Assembly (NCBI RefSeq): GCF_000006565.2
Contig: NC_031479.1
Location: 3,188,289-3,252,288, forward strand
DNA from: Toxoplasma gondii ME49
Taxonomy: Eukaryota; Apicomplexa; Conoidasida; Eucoccidiorida; Sarcocystidae
Length of the DNA: 64,000 bases
Direction of reading: 5' to 3'
Position numbers and translations under genes: made by a program. Shown here piece after piece: positions 53,901 to 64,000 of the stretch. Position 1 is the stretch's first letter; each line of letters starts with the position of its first letter. The notes under the pieces were generated by a model. The model was given only the letters and a program-made list of their open reading frames with translations. It did not search any database and had not been told where the DNA came from.

Positions 53901-54402
53901 TATATGCACATACATGTGTGTACATATGTATATGTATGTATATATATATATATATATATATATACGTTTATTTATGTATGCACAGATGTGTGGGGGACGG
54001 AATGGTGCATGCAGGAATATGTCTGTATAGAGATAGGTGTGTGTCGAGTGAAGCGGCTCTCTGCGTCTCTTATGTGTATCGTCTTGCTTCGAGTCCCTGG
54101 TGGCCTTCTCCTCGAAGGTCGGTGAGTTTTCTGTTGTCCGGTAACTCCCTTGCACTCCTTCCCTGTCTCTGCGTCCGACTGCTTCTGTTTTTCGGATGCA
54201 CCCTTTTTCTGTGTGTTGTTTTCCACTCTCGTTCTCACTCTCGACCTGTCATTTTCTCTCGGTCTCCATCCAGGCATGTGGAGACAATGCTCTGCGATTC
54301 TTCTCCGCCGAAGAAGACGAGGAAGGCGCCCGTTCCTGGGGGTTGCTTCTTTCCAAGGTAGGTTGCTGCCCCTCTGTGTCCCATTCAAAGCGATGCTGTG
54401 AA

Positions 54403-54437
<35 letters not shown>

Positions 54438-55450
54438 TAGGATTGCCAGCATTATGTTGGATTTTTGTCTACAACTGTCTTTTGGTTGCGCTTCATAGAT
54501 CAGTGCGCTAGGTGGGGGGGAGTGGTAACAGCAGCGGCACAACGTGACGAAGATGTATCGCGAGGAGTAAAAGAGAGATGCAGCGTAATCTACTCTTTTG
54601 TATACGTCATACATATATCTATTTGTGTGGGCATGTGGATATATCGAAACTGTAGATATCTTTTGGAGACCAGCCAGTGGACATGTGTAGACCCCGGTCA
54701 GTAACCGCTGGATCGACTGTTGAGAGAATAGTGGAGAAACCACTTGGTGCCATCAAGCGTTTACTGTTAGTAACTGCACCAGATCTTCTCTTGGAAATGC
54801 TTTTTAAGCGAGTTTGAGCGTTCTTGGGTGCTGCCTCTGTATTTCTCCCGACACCAGGTGTGACAGCGTAAAAGGAGAAGAAAACCGAATGTTGTGGCTG
54901 TCTTTGCTTCTCTCTGTCTCAGCCTGACGCGCACTACAGCGATATCAATTGCGCTGTTTGGAATCCTGTGACTCCTGCATGCAGTCGTCGATCCGAAGGT
55001 AATCTCCTGTTGCTTTTGTCTCTTTGAAGTCGTTTCCAATTTTTTTAAGAGCAAGCATGTCAGGGAGCGCACATGCACAACATGGCAGCCACACAAGGAA
55101 ACGGAGATGCTAGCGACGGACAGAGAAATACCTGCATGCAAAGGAAATATAAAATGCTGAAACGGGATGCCAAACCGCCGGTTTGAGTCCAGGCGTGATG
55201 CAGTGACCAACGGCCGTCTGAGCTCTGTGTGAGGACCTCCTCAGAGAAACGTTCGGGGCGATTTGTGGCTTTCTTCCCCCCCTTCCTTCCTTTCTCAGAA
55301 TCCGTCACATGCATTTGCATCCGTTTTGGTTATTTTCCTTCTGTGGCTTCAGTGCTCCTCGGGAACGCGAACGCGCACAAGACCGCAGCTCTGCTGGCGT
55401 CGGTCGATGACGACGGGAAGATGGCCATATGGAGTCTAGAGAGACGCTGA
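48246..55450 (+). CDS. CIAO1: Cytosolic iron-sulfur assembly WD40 protein CIAO1/CIA1, enlarged
   Basis: Nine exons join in frame: 48246-48755, 49455-49643, 50299-50668, 51398-51503, 52227-52342, 52876-53708, 54274-54357, 54923-54998 and 55353-55450, giving 793 residues. The seven blades follow the CIAO1 pattern closely: residues 16-44 (RPDGGLLATCGSDRRICLW), 179-207 (SPDGFWLAAASFDATVSVW), about 229-262 (EHEVKCVAWSRTGRYLATCS), GHAQDVKAVRWHP with SASYDDTFRVW, HSSTVLSLAF with LATCSDDRHLKIW, then HTRPVYFVDW with ACGDNALRFF, and DINCAVWNP with LLASVDDDGKMAIW. CIAO1 is the WD40 platform of the CIA targeting complex, with CIAO2B and MMS19, that hands Fe-S clusters to cytosolic and nuclear enzymes. 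The usual length is about 340 residues. Here disordered insertions of roughly 120, 85 and 250 residues sit after blades 1, 3 and 5. The LYR tripeptide of the human blade is replaced by RVW. Blade order and matching sequence make the identity secure. Confidence 0.95.
50925..51000. repeat. TA microsatellites in CIAO1 intron 3
   Basis: Two TA tracts (about 50925-50966 and 50976-51000) lie in the intron between 50669 and 51397, preceded by three copies of a CTGCATAT or CTACATAT unit. Confidence 0.85.
53939..53964. repeat. TA microsatellite in CIAO1 intron 6
   Basis: A TA run of about 26 bp, preceded by CATATGCATACATATATGCA-type sequence, lies in the intron between 53709 and 54273. Confidence 0.85.
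54405..54434. repeat. TA microsatellite in CIAO1 intron 7
   Basis: A pure AT run of about 30 bp lies in the intron between 54358 and 54922. Confidence 0.9.
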
Positions 55451-57312
55451 TGAGCTTTGTTGTTTTCCAAGAAACAGAAAGCCATAGAGAAGGAGAGAGT
55501 CAGCAAGCGATAAATAACGGGGGAAACAGGCAGCATTAAAGCACGGGAGCGAGAGAAAGGTACACCCAACGGGAGAAGCAGAAAGAAGTAAAGACCATAG
55601 CACTAGGGGCTCGTCAAACAGGATATCGTCTGTTCACCACGGTGTCGGTGTTCGTGTTTGTAGCCACTGCCCTTGCAGAGGACGGGGCATGTGCGCATGT
55701 ATCAACCATAGAATTCCCACGGTGACTTTATGCGGTGAAGGCCATTAAAGTAAGCAGTTGAATGATCCATTCACAAAGTAGTCGAACGAAAACTTACTGG
55801 AAAAGGTCAAACTGAAGAGCACAAACAAAGGCAACTTCGGCCGTTCCGTTTTCCCTGTCGTAGTATTGTCGCGTGCCGGATACAACCACATACACCCTTC
55901 ACTGACAGCTTCTATTTCTCCGTTGTCTGGCACGGAGAGCGTGGGCGAGATGTCCACTCCATAGACGGTTTTGAGAAGCGAAAACAAAGAAAACAAAGCC
56001 GGTGGACGATCATGTAGTTCCGGTTGCAGATTTAGGAGGGAAACAGCCATTGTGGTCCGTATCCTCTTTTTTTGCCTCGATTCGCTTTTAGAAACTAGAG
56101 ACTGGCAGCGAGACACGCTTGGGGGCAGTCGGAGATGTGTTTTGCATGCGCTTAGTTTTTAAGAAGACAAAAGGCGGCCTTCGTAGCCGTCGATCACCAG
56201 ACCACTGGAGTGCGTAAGCTCAGATAGCTGGGGGTGATAGTGATGTTCTGTTTCCTTCTACACTGCGGTTTTTCCTTGTGTGGCCACGCCCCTTTACTAG
56301 ATGGTTCAACGCGGTTTCACGACATCAGAGTACGGTTCCTATCGGACACATTGTTTCCACTTTCTCTGTCCACTTTAGAGGAACACCGGGAGCACATGCG
56401 AGGCTTCATCCTCCTCCGGCCCTAGGGACTCCTAGCTACTGTCGTGGGAGAACGGTCTTCCCCATGCTTGTCGCTTCACCATTGAAAAGGAACGCTGTGG
56501 TCTTCTCGCAAAACAGCGGGAACCTCATGGTTTTTGCGGCGACGTTGGTGGCACGCTGGCAAAGGAAGCTGTACGCTTGTGTACAATCGGAAAGAACGGC
56601 TCCCTGTCACTACTGCATATAGCTCAGGAAAAGAGGCATGTCTGCGTGCGCTCAGACTGTGAAGATTCTTTCGTTTTCCTCGCGAAGGCAGCAATGTGAC
56701 GGCGCCAGACTCCTCGGCAGACCCATTTAAAATCCGCAGCGTGTGAGAGTTTAGTTCCACAGCCACAAAGCGCCGTTTCTGAAGCGAACGACGCGATGAC
56801 ATTCACGGAAAAAAGGCAGTTCTGAACTCAAATTGCAACGCGGAGAGTCTGCCCTCCGGGTATGGGGCCAGCCGGAGATCTAATCGAGCCGTCTACATCC
56901 TTCAGGTTTCGTGCAACTGATGCCATGGCGCGCAAGCATGATAAATTCACGTGTGCGGCAAATGCTGATAAACTATCTTGGGTTTCCAGATAAGCTGCGA
57001 CAACTCAAAGGAAAAAGAGGACAAAAACAAGCTGGTGAACTTCAGCTTATACCGTTTCATTTCATGTGTCTATTGCGGAGAAGCGTGAAACTCCGGAGCC
57101 GCCCCCGCCTTGCCGTGCAAAACGCCCCCTTCGATCTTCATGTGTTGTTTCTTCTTGCCCTGAAGTGAAGTCACACAAGCCAGAGAGAAGGGGAATAAAC
57201 ACGAGGTCGTATAATCCACACAGAAAGCCAGTATGACGACGGCGGTAAGGACTGTCTTCGCGCAGAAGGGTTTTTGCAAAAACAGACGTGCAACCGCTCC
57301 GTCAAAGACCCC
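55451..57312. other. Convergent 3' region between CIAO1 and the MORN gene
   Basis: About 1.9 kb between converging genes should hold both 3' UTRs. If the MORN transcript is spliced at the donor near 57537, its last exon would lie here, but I could not identify it. Minus-strand frames at 55745-56116 and 56476-56802 are open, yet show no repeats or domain that would tie them to the MORN protein. Confidence 0.45.
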
Positions 57313-60300
57313 CTAATATATATAGCGGAAACAAGTCCCGCGAATCTGAGAGTGTGTGGATGTGTGTCCTATACGTGTTGTTGGGGTCTCACGGAGTTCT
57401 ACACCGATCGGGGATGCAGGGGTACGCATGGGCACTGACAAAGCAGCGACGTAGTCGTGTGGACGATCGTGGCCTGCTCTCATACACTTGTTCCATACGA
57501 CAAACACGCGGTTTCTCGGAATTTCCTGCATGCGTACCTGGTAAAGTTGGTGGTATTTGTTGGGGTTAGAGTACGCACTAGTCTCGTAGTCGGCAGCAGT
57601 TGCGGTGTCTGCCGCTTCTTCCCCGACGAAGAGGGGAGCTTTTCCTTGCTCAGTCCACTTCACGTGTTTGCCGTCCTTCCAGATTCCCTTGCGTTTCTTT
57701 CCACTGGGCGAAATTTCGACGACCTCGCCATCCATTTTGCCCCTCGCGAAGTTCGCGACGTAAATGCGCCCATCACGCAAAAACAATTTACCCGCGCCGC
57801 TCTTCATGCTCTGCTCGTACGGCCCTTCGTACTTTAGAAATTGCCCTTGTGGCCATTTGTACACGCCCTGACCGTGCATGTATCCGTCTTTCCACGCTCC
57901 TTCGTAGGTCCGACCGTTGGGCCATGTGTACGTGCCTTTCCCTAGAAAAAGCAGAGATAAGCATGTCGTGTGCAGAAAGAAACTGTACTTCAGTCGGCAC
58001 CACAGACACCACCGTAGAATTTGACGTTCCTTCCAACTTGTGCTCATCGCTATCTCAGAGGATCAGCCTTCTCGCAGCGCAAAAAATTCACAACTTGCGC
58101 ATCCACCCCAAAACAGCCCTGCCTCATCTGAAACGGAAAACCTGTCACTGTATTCCACGTCGGTTATGGTGTAGGTGAAAGACGTGAGTGCTAGTACACT
58201 GGTATTAACTCCGAGAGAAAATGTCCACGCAGATACGATTTGACCAGTACCCTCGTAATTGCACACGAGTGCACATATCAGTCACGTTCCTGTAGGTGCT
58301 GTTTCCATATTTGTATGGGTTTTCCCCTACTCTCAGAAGCTAAAACCGCCCAGCGAAGGACGGGGATCAACGAAATCGACAATTGTCCGTTTCGTCTGAT
58401 AATATAATCTCTGTCGCAGCACCGGGAGGCTGTTGAATACTTTCAGTTTCCTGTGTTTTTCACGGACACCACCCACGCAGCCCGTAAAAGGACCCAGAGA
58501 TCTTTTTCGTAACTCTTCGACCCCGAAAACTCGTGTCATATCCTCAAAACTGTAGTTATATGAATGCAGAAAGGTGCCTCTTGTCAGCCTGAAATAAAGT
58601 TAGGAGGACCTACCATCGAAGAAATCCTTGTCAAAAGAACCCACGTAGTGGGAACCATCTGGAAAGGTGATGGAGCCTTTGCCCTTTTTGTCGCCTTTTC
58701 TGAAAATGTGCAACAACGCAGAAAACGCCGGGAAAAACCGTAGGAAGCGCCCGCTGTCACCCCCCTAGTAAACGAAGATGAGTCACAATACAGTTGGTAC
58801 ATCACTGACAAAAGCGTTTTCATTCAAAAGGCAGGTGGTGCGCGTGCAACCAGCCGAGCCCCGAAGGCCTGGACACAACGTCCCGAGTTAATCACCTGTA
58901 AAAGACAGTGCTCGCTCTCTTGCGTACAGTGAGTATGTTTGTCTTTGTCTTTTCCCGTGAATGTCAGGACCGCTAACAATGCCCGAGCTACACTCGCAGC
59001 GGAGATGAAGAATACCGAAAAATATCGTCTATTCTGTCTAGGTGTGTTCCACGAGAGGTAACTAGGAACAGTCTCGCGGTCCAGCGCTGCCCTGCGTCGG
59101 AAGAGCACAACCGATCAGGTAGACAGATGACGGACTCGAGTTCGCAGCCGTGAGGGAAAGGGCGGCGCATTTTCACGAATCAAAAGCCACTGAAGACTGT
59201 CATGGACTTACACGAACTCGCCCTCGTAGACGGTGCCGTCTCCCCAGGTCTCCTTTCCCTTTCCGTGCTTCACATCATCCTTCCACTGGCCTTCGTACCT
59301 AAACGCAGAGACAGGAACAACGCAACAGGGGACACAGTGCGAAGCCCAAAGTGCCAGAAGGGTCAATTTACCATCTTTTTTATTTTCGACTACTGGAGGG
59401 GCGTTAGGTGGCACTTTCCTCGTAGCAGCACATCCACTCCCCTCCCGACGCTGGCGAGAGCATACAGCATCCACCACGTAGAAAACATTATCTGAAGCTC
59501 TGTCCGCCCGAATGGATTCAGCGAAGGTGACGCAACGAAATATAGGCGTTTAGAAAAGTCTACGATTGGCACAACAGGCAAAGCTCTGTAGAATGTGAAG
59601 AAACCGACGATGCAAATAGACCCGTCTGGGTTCTCTGTTGTAAAACATGAGCCTAACAACGCGACCTTGTTTCCGAATCAAGAACAAGAGCTCGTGTCTT
59701 TTTCTACTCACACAGAGCCATCAGAATGAGTAAATTTTCCGGTTCCGTTGATCCTGTTGTGCTGCCATTGACCCTCGAAGACGTTTCCTTTACTGTCACT
59801 CCAGGTACCTTCTCCATGACACTCATCTTTTTTGAAAGAACCCTCGTACGTCTGCCCATCAGGCCAACTCAGTTTTCCCTCTCCGTCGCGAAGAGGGTCC
59901 TGATACATAAACGACATCCACATATCCATGTTTAAAGACCCACAAGCCTACCTGCACATATATATATATATATATATATATGGAATAATTGTATTGCTGC
60001 ATACATGCGCGTGTTGGATCGCATCCGGATTGTCGAATGTTTCTCTTTGTTCTTTTTTCCCTCCAATACGTTTCCTCTGTTGTCTTGTGTTCTGTGTCTC
60101 TCTTCGTCTTTTGGCTACTTCCGACATTCACTCCCTGTCCTCTTTAGATCGGCGAATCTTGTCAGTCAGTCGAAACGACACCATAGCGTCTCCTTTGTAT
60201 CCAGCGGTCCCACTGTTTGCCTCTTCCTCGCACTTTGTCTTTCTTCCCTCTCAGCGCATGTTTCTTGTCCTCTCCGCCTCGTCTTGTGCCCGTTTCCGTG

Positions 60301-61021
60301 TCTCCGTCGGCACCACTTCATTCACAGGTTTTGAAAGAGAACCGCAAACGTGGACGATCCATCGCACAAGAGCGCTCTTCGTCGACTTTCCGATTGTTCC
60401 ACACTCCCGTGTTCAATTCGCCCTCCTTCCCCCTCTATTTCGTTTGCCATAAAGTCAAGTTCCCCTCTTTGGTGCGTCCACCCACTCGCCTGACTCCAGA
60501 TACACAGCGAGTTCACTCGATCCCCGGCACTGTAAGTAAAATACTTGGTTCACACACAAGGCATGACGACTTCAGACCGGTCGTACCTTCCACTGGCCTT
60601 CATAGACAGCTCCGGAGGCAAGTGTCACAGGAGGTCTGGCAACTCTGCCGCTTCCGGCGGGTTCTCCCGGAATTTCGGCGAGGTTCGTGGGCGGTCCGGC
60701 AGCCATAGAGTGTCCCTGTCTGCCTCCAGGTGGTGGAACATAGGTGCTTCCTACAGCGTCACTGTCGGGAAGGCAAACGTCTGGAGGCGTCTCACTTTCT
60801 ACCGCTGCGCTCCCGTTTCCCCCATCGGGGCCACTGGGTACGGAGGCGGTCGGACTGCATTGCCTTTCGGTATTTTCTGTCGGGGAATGCCCCCCAGTCC
60901 CGGCAACTCTAAGCGACACTGCGTGTTCTGCTGGCTGCTGCGACTGCTGAGACAGTCCACTCGGTGCAGACTGAGCTGGCTTTTTCGTGGTCTCGTTAGC
61001 TGTCGATTGCGTGCACCCCAT
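57313..61021 (-). CDS. MORN-repeat protein with Met-Gly-Cys N-terminus
   Basis: Exons 60587-61021, 59712-59899, 59212-59298, 58614-58699 and 57941 downward join in frame. Reading the last exon to its first stop at 57313 gives 474 residues. I start at the inner ATG (MGCTQSTAN), not 13 codons upstream, because Gly2 followed by Cys3 and Ser6 fits dual N-myristoylation and palmitoylation, which would anchor the protein to a membrane. Residues about 10-135 are Ser/Pro/Gly-rich and disordered. From about 140 onward come nine MORN repeats of 23 residues (YEGQWK, YEGSFK, FEGQWQ, YEGQWK, YEGEFV, YVGSFD, YEGAWK, YEGPYE, YVANFA) and a partial tenth (RKGIWK). MORN arrays bind membranes or act as scaffolds, and in coccidia are often tied to the inner membrane complex or basal structures; location is inferred. 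A good donor, CAG|GTACGC at about 57537, may instead end this exon at residue 400, so the C-terminus is uncertain. Confidence 0.88.
59958..59981. repeat. TA microsatellite in MORN gene intron 1
   Basis: A pure TA run of about 24 bp lies in the first intron (59900-60586) of the minus-strand MORN gene. Confidence 0.9.
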
Positions 61022-64000
61022 GTTTGTGTCACGAACAGAGGACGGTGTAATAGGACTCAAATGATGTATTCAGCGCTGAGGTACGCCGAGAAAAGGCGAA
61101 AAGAAAGAATGTTTAAACAACCCTGAGAGTAAGGCGCTGGGTTCGCTCCGTAGACAAGTAAGTCTGGTTTGGAGATCCCCGGAAGCGCGTTGTGTTAGAA
61201 TGAGCGCTGGCAAGAAAGGGGAATGCGTGGTGCCTTCGTTTGAGTGACTCTTTCACGAGAACTCAGTTGCGGAAAAGAAGAAAACTGCGGCGAAGGGATG
61301 CTGCGGGCTCAACACACCAAGTCTAGCGACGGGAGACGAAAAAGGGCAGCAAATGAGGATCGGGAGAACCCCTGGGAAGAACGGAGCTACAGGAGTCAAG
61401 TTTCGGGAGCAGAAGGAAAGGAGGTTGCCCGGTCCGCTCGGCGGCTCTTTGGTCATCTGGTTGCGAGGCCGGGCGCGAAATGACCGACGACGAAGCTCGA
61501 TGTCGTAACGGACTCAGAAAACGCAGCGACGACAGTGGCTCGAGACTCGCCACCACGATGTGCCGTAAACAAAGAGTGTTCGAACGAAAACAGAGGGAAT
61601 GATTTCGCTGAAGATCTCTCGGTTCAGTCCTTTCGACGACTCGTGTCCCAGAAACAAAAGTCGCAGCCTCAAAATCATCCTCCGCATTCGAAGAAGAACC
61701 GGGACCCTTGGCAAACCGCCGCGAATCCCGCCGCAACTGCGTGCAATCGAGAGGCATGTGAGGAGTTTTGCCGCCTCGTGACGGAGACTTTGGCCAGTTC
61801 TTTGAGTGTTGAGAGCGAAAATAAGTGTGGAGATCAGAACTGTGCGAAGTAAATATGCGATTTTAGTCCCGCAGCTTCCAAAGTTCGAGATTCTGCGGGT
61901 ATGTTAGGGGGACCGGCAAGCTCGATCCAGCTCACGCTGACGGCAATAACACACACCACACCGGAGCTACATGCGACGGTGCTCGGCGTCTACTGGAGTG
62001 CTCAGGACAACTAAAAGCGTTGGCTTTCAGTTCCGGACGACATTAACGTTAACCGACAGCGGTTTTGATCCACGCGCAGTCTGTGGATTACTGTTATCAC
62101 TCATCGTCTTGCGTATCTGCTACGCGCACGGGTCCAGTAACTCTGCAGGTAGACCGCGTACGAAGGGCATACAGCAAGGTCCCACAAGGGTGTGAAGAAT
62201 CACCACAATGAAATAAAGAAGGTGGTTGAAATGATCCTGCGTTCCTCAATGAATGTGCAAATTAAGACAAGGTCCTCTGCCTGAGGGAGAAATGGACTGT
62301 CAACGTGTAGGCAGTATGCAGGCTAGACCCTTGGATGAGCCTGGCTGTTTATTAGCACGGGTGGAAACAAACGCACGATCTTAGCATCGTGTAACTAGAG
62401 AAGAAACGTGGTTTTCATCACAAATCTCAAAGTTCTTTGTCTTTGTGGAAGTAAGACACGCCTCAAAAACGGACACACAGTTCACAGCGTCGCCTTACCG
62501 TCGCACCCCTAAATCGCGGCGGGCGGGTTTTGGTGACGACTTCGTCGTAGTCAAGGCGAAAGGCCAGGAACTGAGGACTTATCGATGTCTAAAATAGCTA
62601 AAGACAGCATGTTGATGCCGTACGCACAAAATGAAGTCCGTCTCTTAGGAAATGAAGGCGCCTGCTTTTGCTCTTGTCGCCAGGAAATCACACGGTGTGC
62701 ACTTTGCGGTCAGCACTGTAAAAAGTGTCAGCAGCTGTGAATATGGAAAAAATATGGGGAGAATTCGAAGAGACTCAGCGAGTTTCCAGGGTTATATGTG
62801 GCACCTAACTGGATTCGCAGATAGAGCCAATAATGACACGCTGGAATCGGAGTGACGCGCAACAGCTCGTTTGCTGTACGCAGTGGAAATCCGTTTCCAG
62901 AAACGGCATAGATCCCACACGAGAGTCCGTCCTGCAGTTCTACATGATTGTTTAGGCATCTGTGGTTACAGTCAGGTTCTGATGCCCGATGCAAAAACGA
63001 TAAAGACGAGACTCAACTTTCACAGTATGAAACGACATTTTTTTAGTTCACATTACGCAGTTGATACTGCCAAGTGACTAACTCCTGATTTCCATGGACG
63101 GACTTGCAGATTACCATCGCTACCATGGCATGTACTAAATTGACGTTGAAACGTATCCATGGTAAAGTTTTGGAGTCAACTCTGTTCCGTCAAGAGGTAC
63201 CGGCTAGTGGTTTGGCCTCTCTGAGGGAACCAACTACGCACGAATGAACTACTGGGGACAGTTAATCTGGTGCAGTTACAGAGCAGTTGGCGGCGGAAAC
63301 CGATCTAAGTTATGCTATCATTTACGAAAATATTTCCTTAAAGCCGATCTCCCCACAGCAAGGGAAAATAATGCAAATAGCGAGGCACGGAGACGCCAAG
63401 TGCCGCTAACTCGTAATATGCGTTCCCCGCCTAGAAAGTAAATTAACGATAAGCGGGAGAGGAGCAGGAAAATAAACGTAGACATAAAAAGGTATCCATC
63501 TTTTATCGAAGGCAATGCCGAGACGATGTGAAGTGCGTCATGAAACGATAGTTTGCTCTGGTTCTATTACAAGGGAGCAGTATACCTTTTGTATAAAAAA
63601 ACTGCAGTTTTTGAGGTGAGTCCTCGATAAGCAAAGGGCGCCAGAGCACGCTCGCCCTGAACTACCATTGAAGTCTGCCATGCTAGTCGGACGCTACCGG
63701 TAATACACACGTCGCCTCACTACTGGCTTCAAATTTTGCACATATCTGTTTCCGTACAGTTATTGTTGCTGTTACTCTGACACTGGGTAGTCCACTTCTA
63801 CAGCAGTTCCTGCGCCCGAATTCTTGAAAGCCGCGTACTACTCTGATCATTACTGCTTTCACGACCCTCTCCCTTGCTGACGCTCCATGATACATCTTCA
63901 CTGGGTCTGTAGTTGTAGCGGTTTGCTTTCTTTTCTCTTTTGATGCACAGTTCTTTTATCGCTTCTACACCACAAGACCGTGCGAGCTGCTCTGCGACTT
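61022..64000. other. Region upstream of the MORN gene
   Basis: About 3 kb. The part next to 61021 should be the MORN gene's promoter and 5' UTR. From about 62 kb composition is more AT-rich and open frames are short. One small ATG frame at 61971-62195 is described separately. I see no other gene, repeat or RNA. Confidence 0.45.
61971..62195 (+). CDS. Possible first exon encoding a secretory leader (74 codons)
   Basis: An ATG opens 74 codons containing a hydrophobic run, AVCGLLLSLIVLRICYA, about 37 residues in, followed by HGSSNSAG. A possible donor, CTGCAG|GTAGAC, lies right after, in phase 1. An internal signal-anchor-like leader before a splice site fits the first exon of a coccidian secreted or surface protein. 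I see no matching downstream exon before 64000, so this stays speculative. Confidence 0.2.
   Translation: MRRCSASTGVLRTTKSVGFQFRTTLTLTDSGFDPRAVCGLLLSLIVLRICYAHGSSNSAGRPRTKGIQQGPTRV

Noticed and set aside
61535..61852. A 105-codon plus-strand frame with a Cys-rich end
   Set aside because: It starts with GTG, has no ATG, and lies in the probable promoter and 5' UTR of the divergent MORN gene.

Overview
The window looks like nuclear DNA of a coccidian apicomplexan, most likely Toxoplasma gondii or a close relative (Hammondia, Neospora). The evidence is long intergenic stretches, introns of about 0.2-0.75 kb with GT-AG ends, GC-rich low-complexity exons, many TA microsatellites, conserved proteins swollen by disordered insertions, and an eIF2-alpha whose regulatory-serine region matches the published coccidian protein closely. 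There is no bacterial-style operon, no rRNA or CRISPR, and I could support no tRNA.

Seven genes are supported. Six have every splice junction in frame with GT/AG ends; the MORN gene's 3' end is open. From left to right: a 1548-residue single-ORF protein with a split MOB1/phocein domain (+, 3307-7953); eIF2-alpha in 8 exons (-, 9975-14054); a two-exon four-span membrane protein (-, 16695-18098); a DDX5/DBP2-type DEAD-box RNA helicase in 7 exons (+, 21519-26837); a 2799-residue disordered protein in 9 exons with possible PRRC2/BAT2-like features (+, 32565-44988); the cytosolic Fe-S assembly WD40 protein CIAO1 in 9 exons, enlarged to 793 residues (+, 48246-55450); and a MORN-repeat protein with an N-terminal Met-Gly-Cys acylation signal (-, 57313-61021).

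The layout gives two convergent gaps (MOB/eIF2-alpha and CIAO1/MORN) and one divergent promoter region (four-span protein/helicase, 18.1-21.5 kb). Gaps at 0-3.3, 14.1-16.7, 26.8-32.6, 45-48.2 and 61-64 kb hold UTRs, promoters, microsatellites and a few doubtful exon-like pieces.

Functionally the genes cover translation control (eIF2-alpha, perhaps the PRRC2-like protein), RNA remodelling (helicase), Fe-S protein maturation (CIAO1), and probably kinase signalling and cortical or membrane architecture (MOB-like, MORN). They are individually transcribed eukaryotic genes; nothing in the sequence shows they act as one system. The most unusual items are the giant split MOB protein, the three large insertions in CIAO1 and the Met-Gly-Cys MORN protein.
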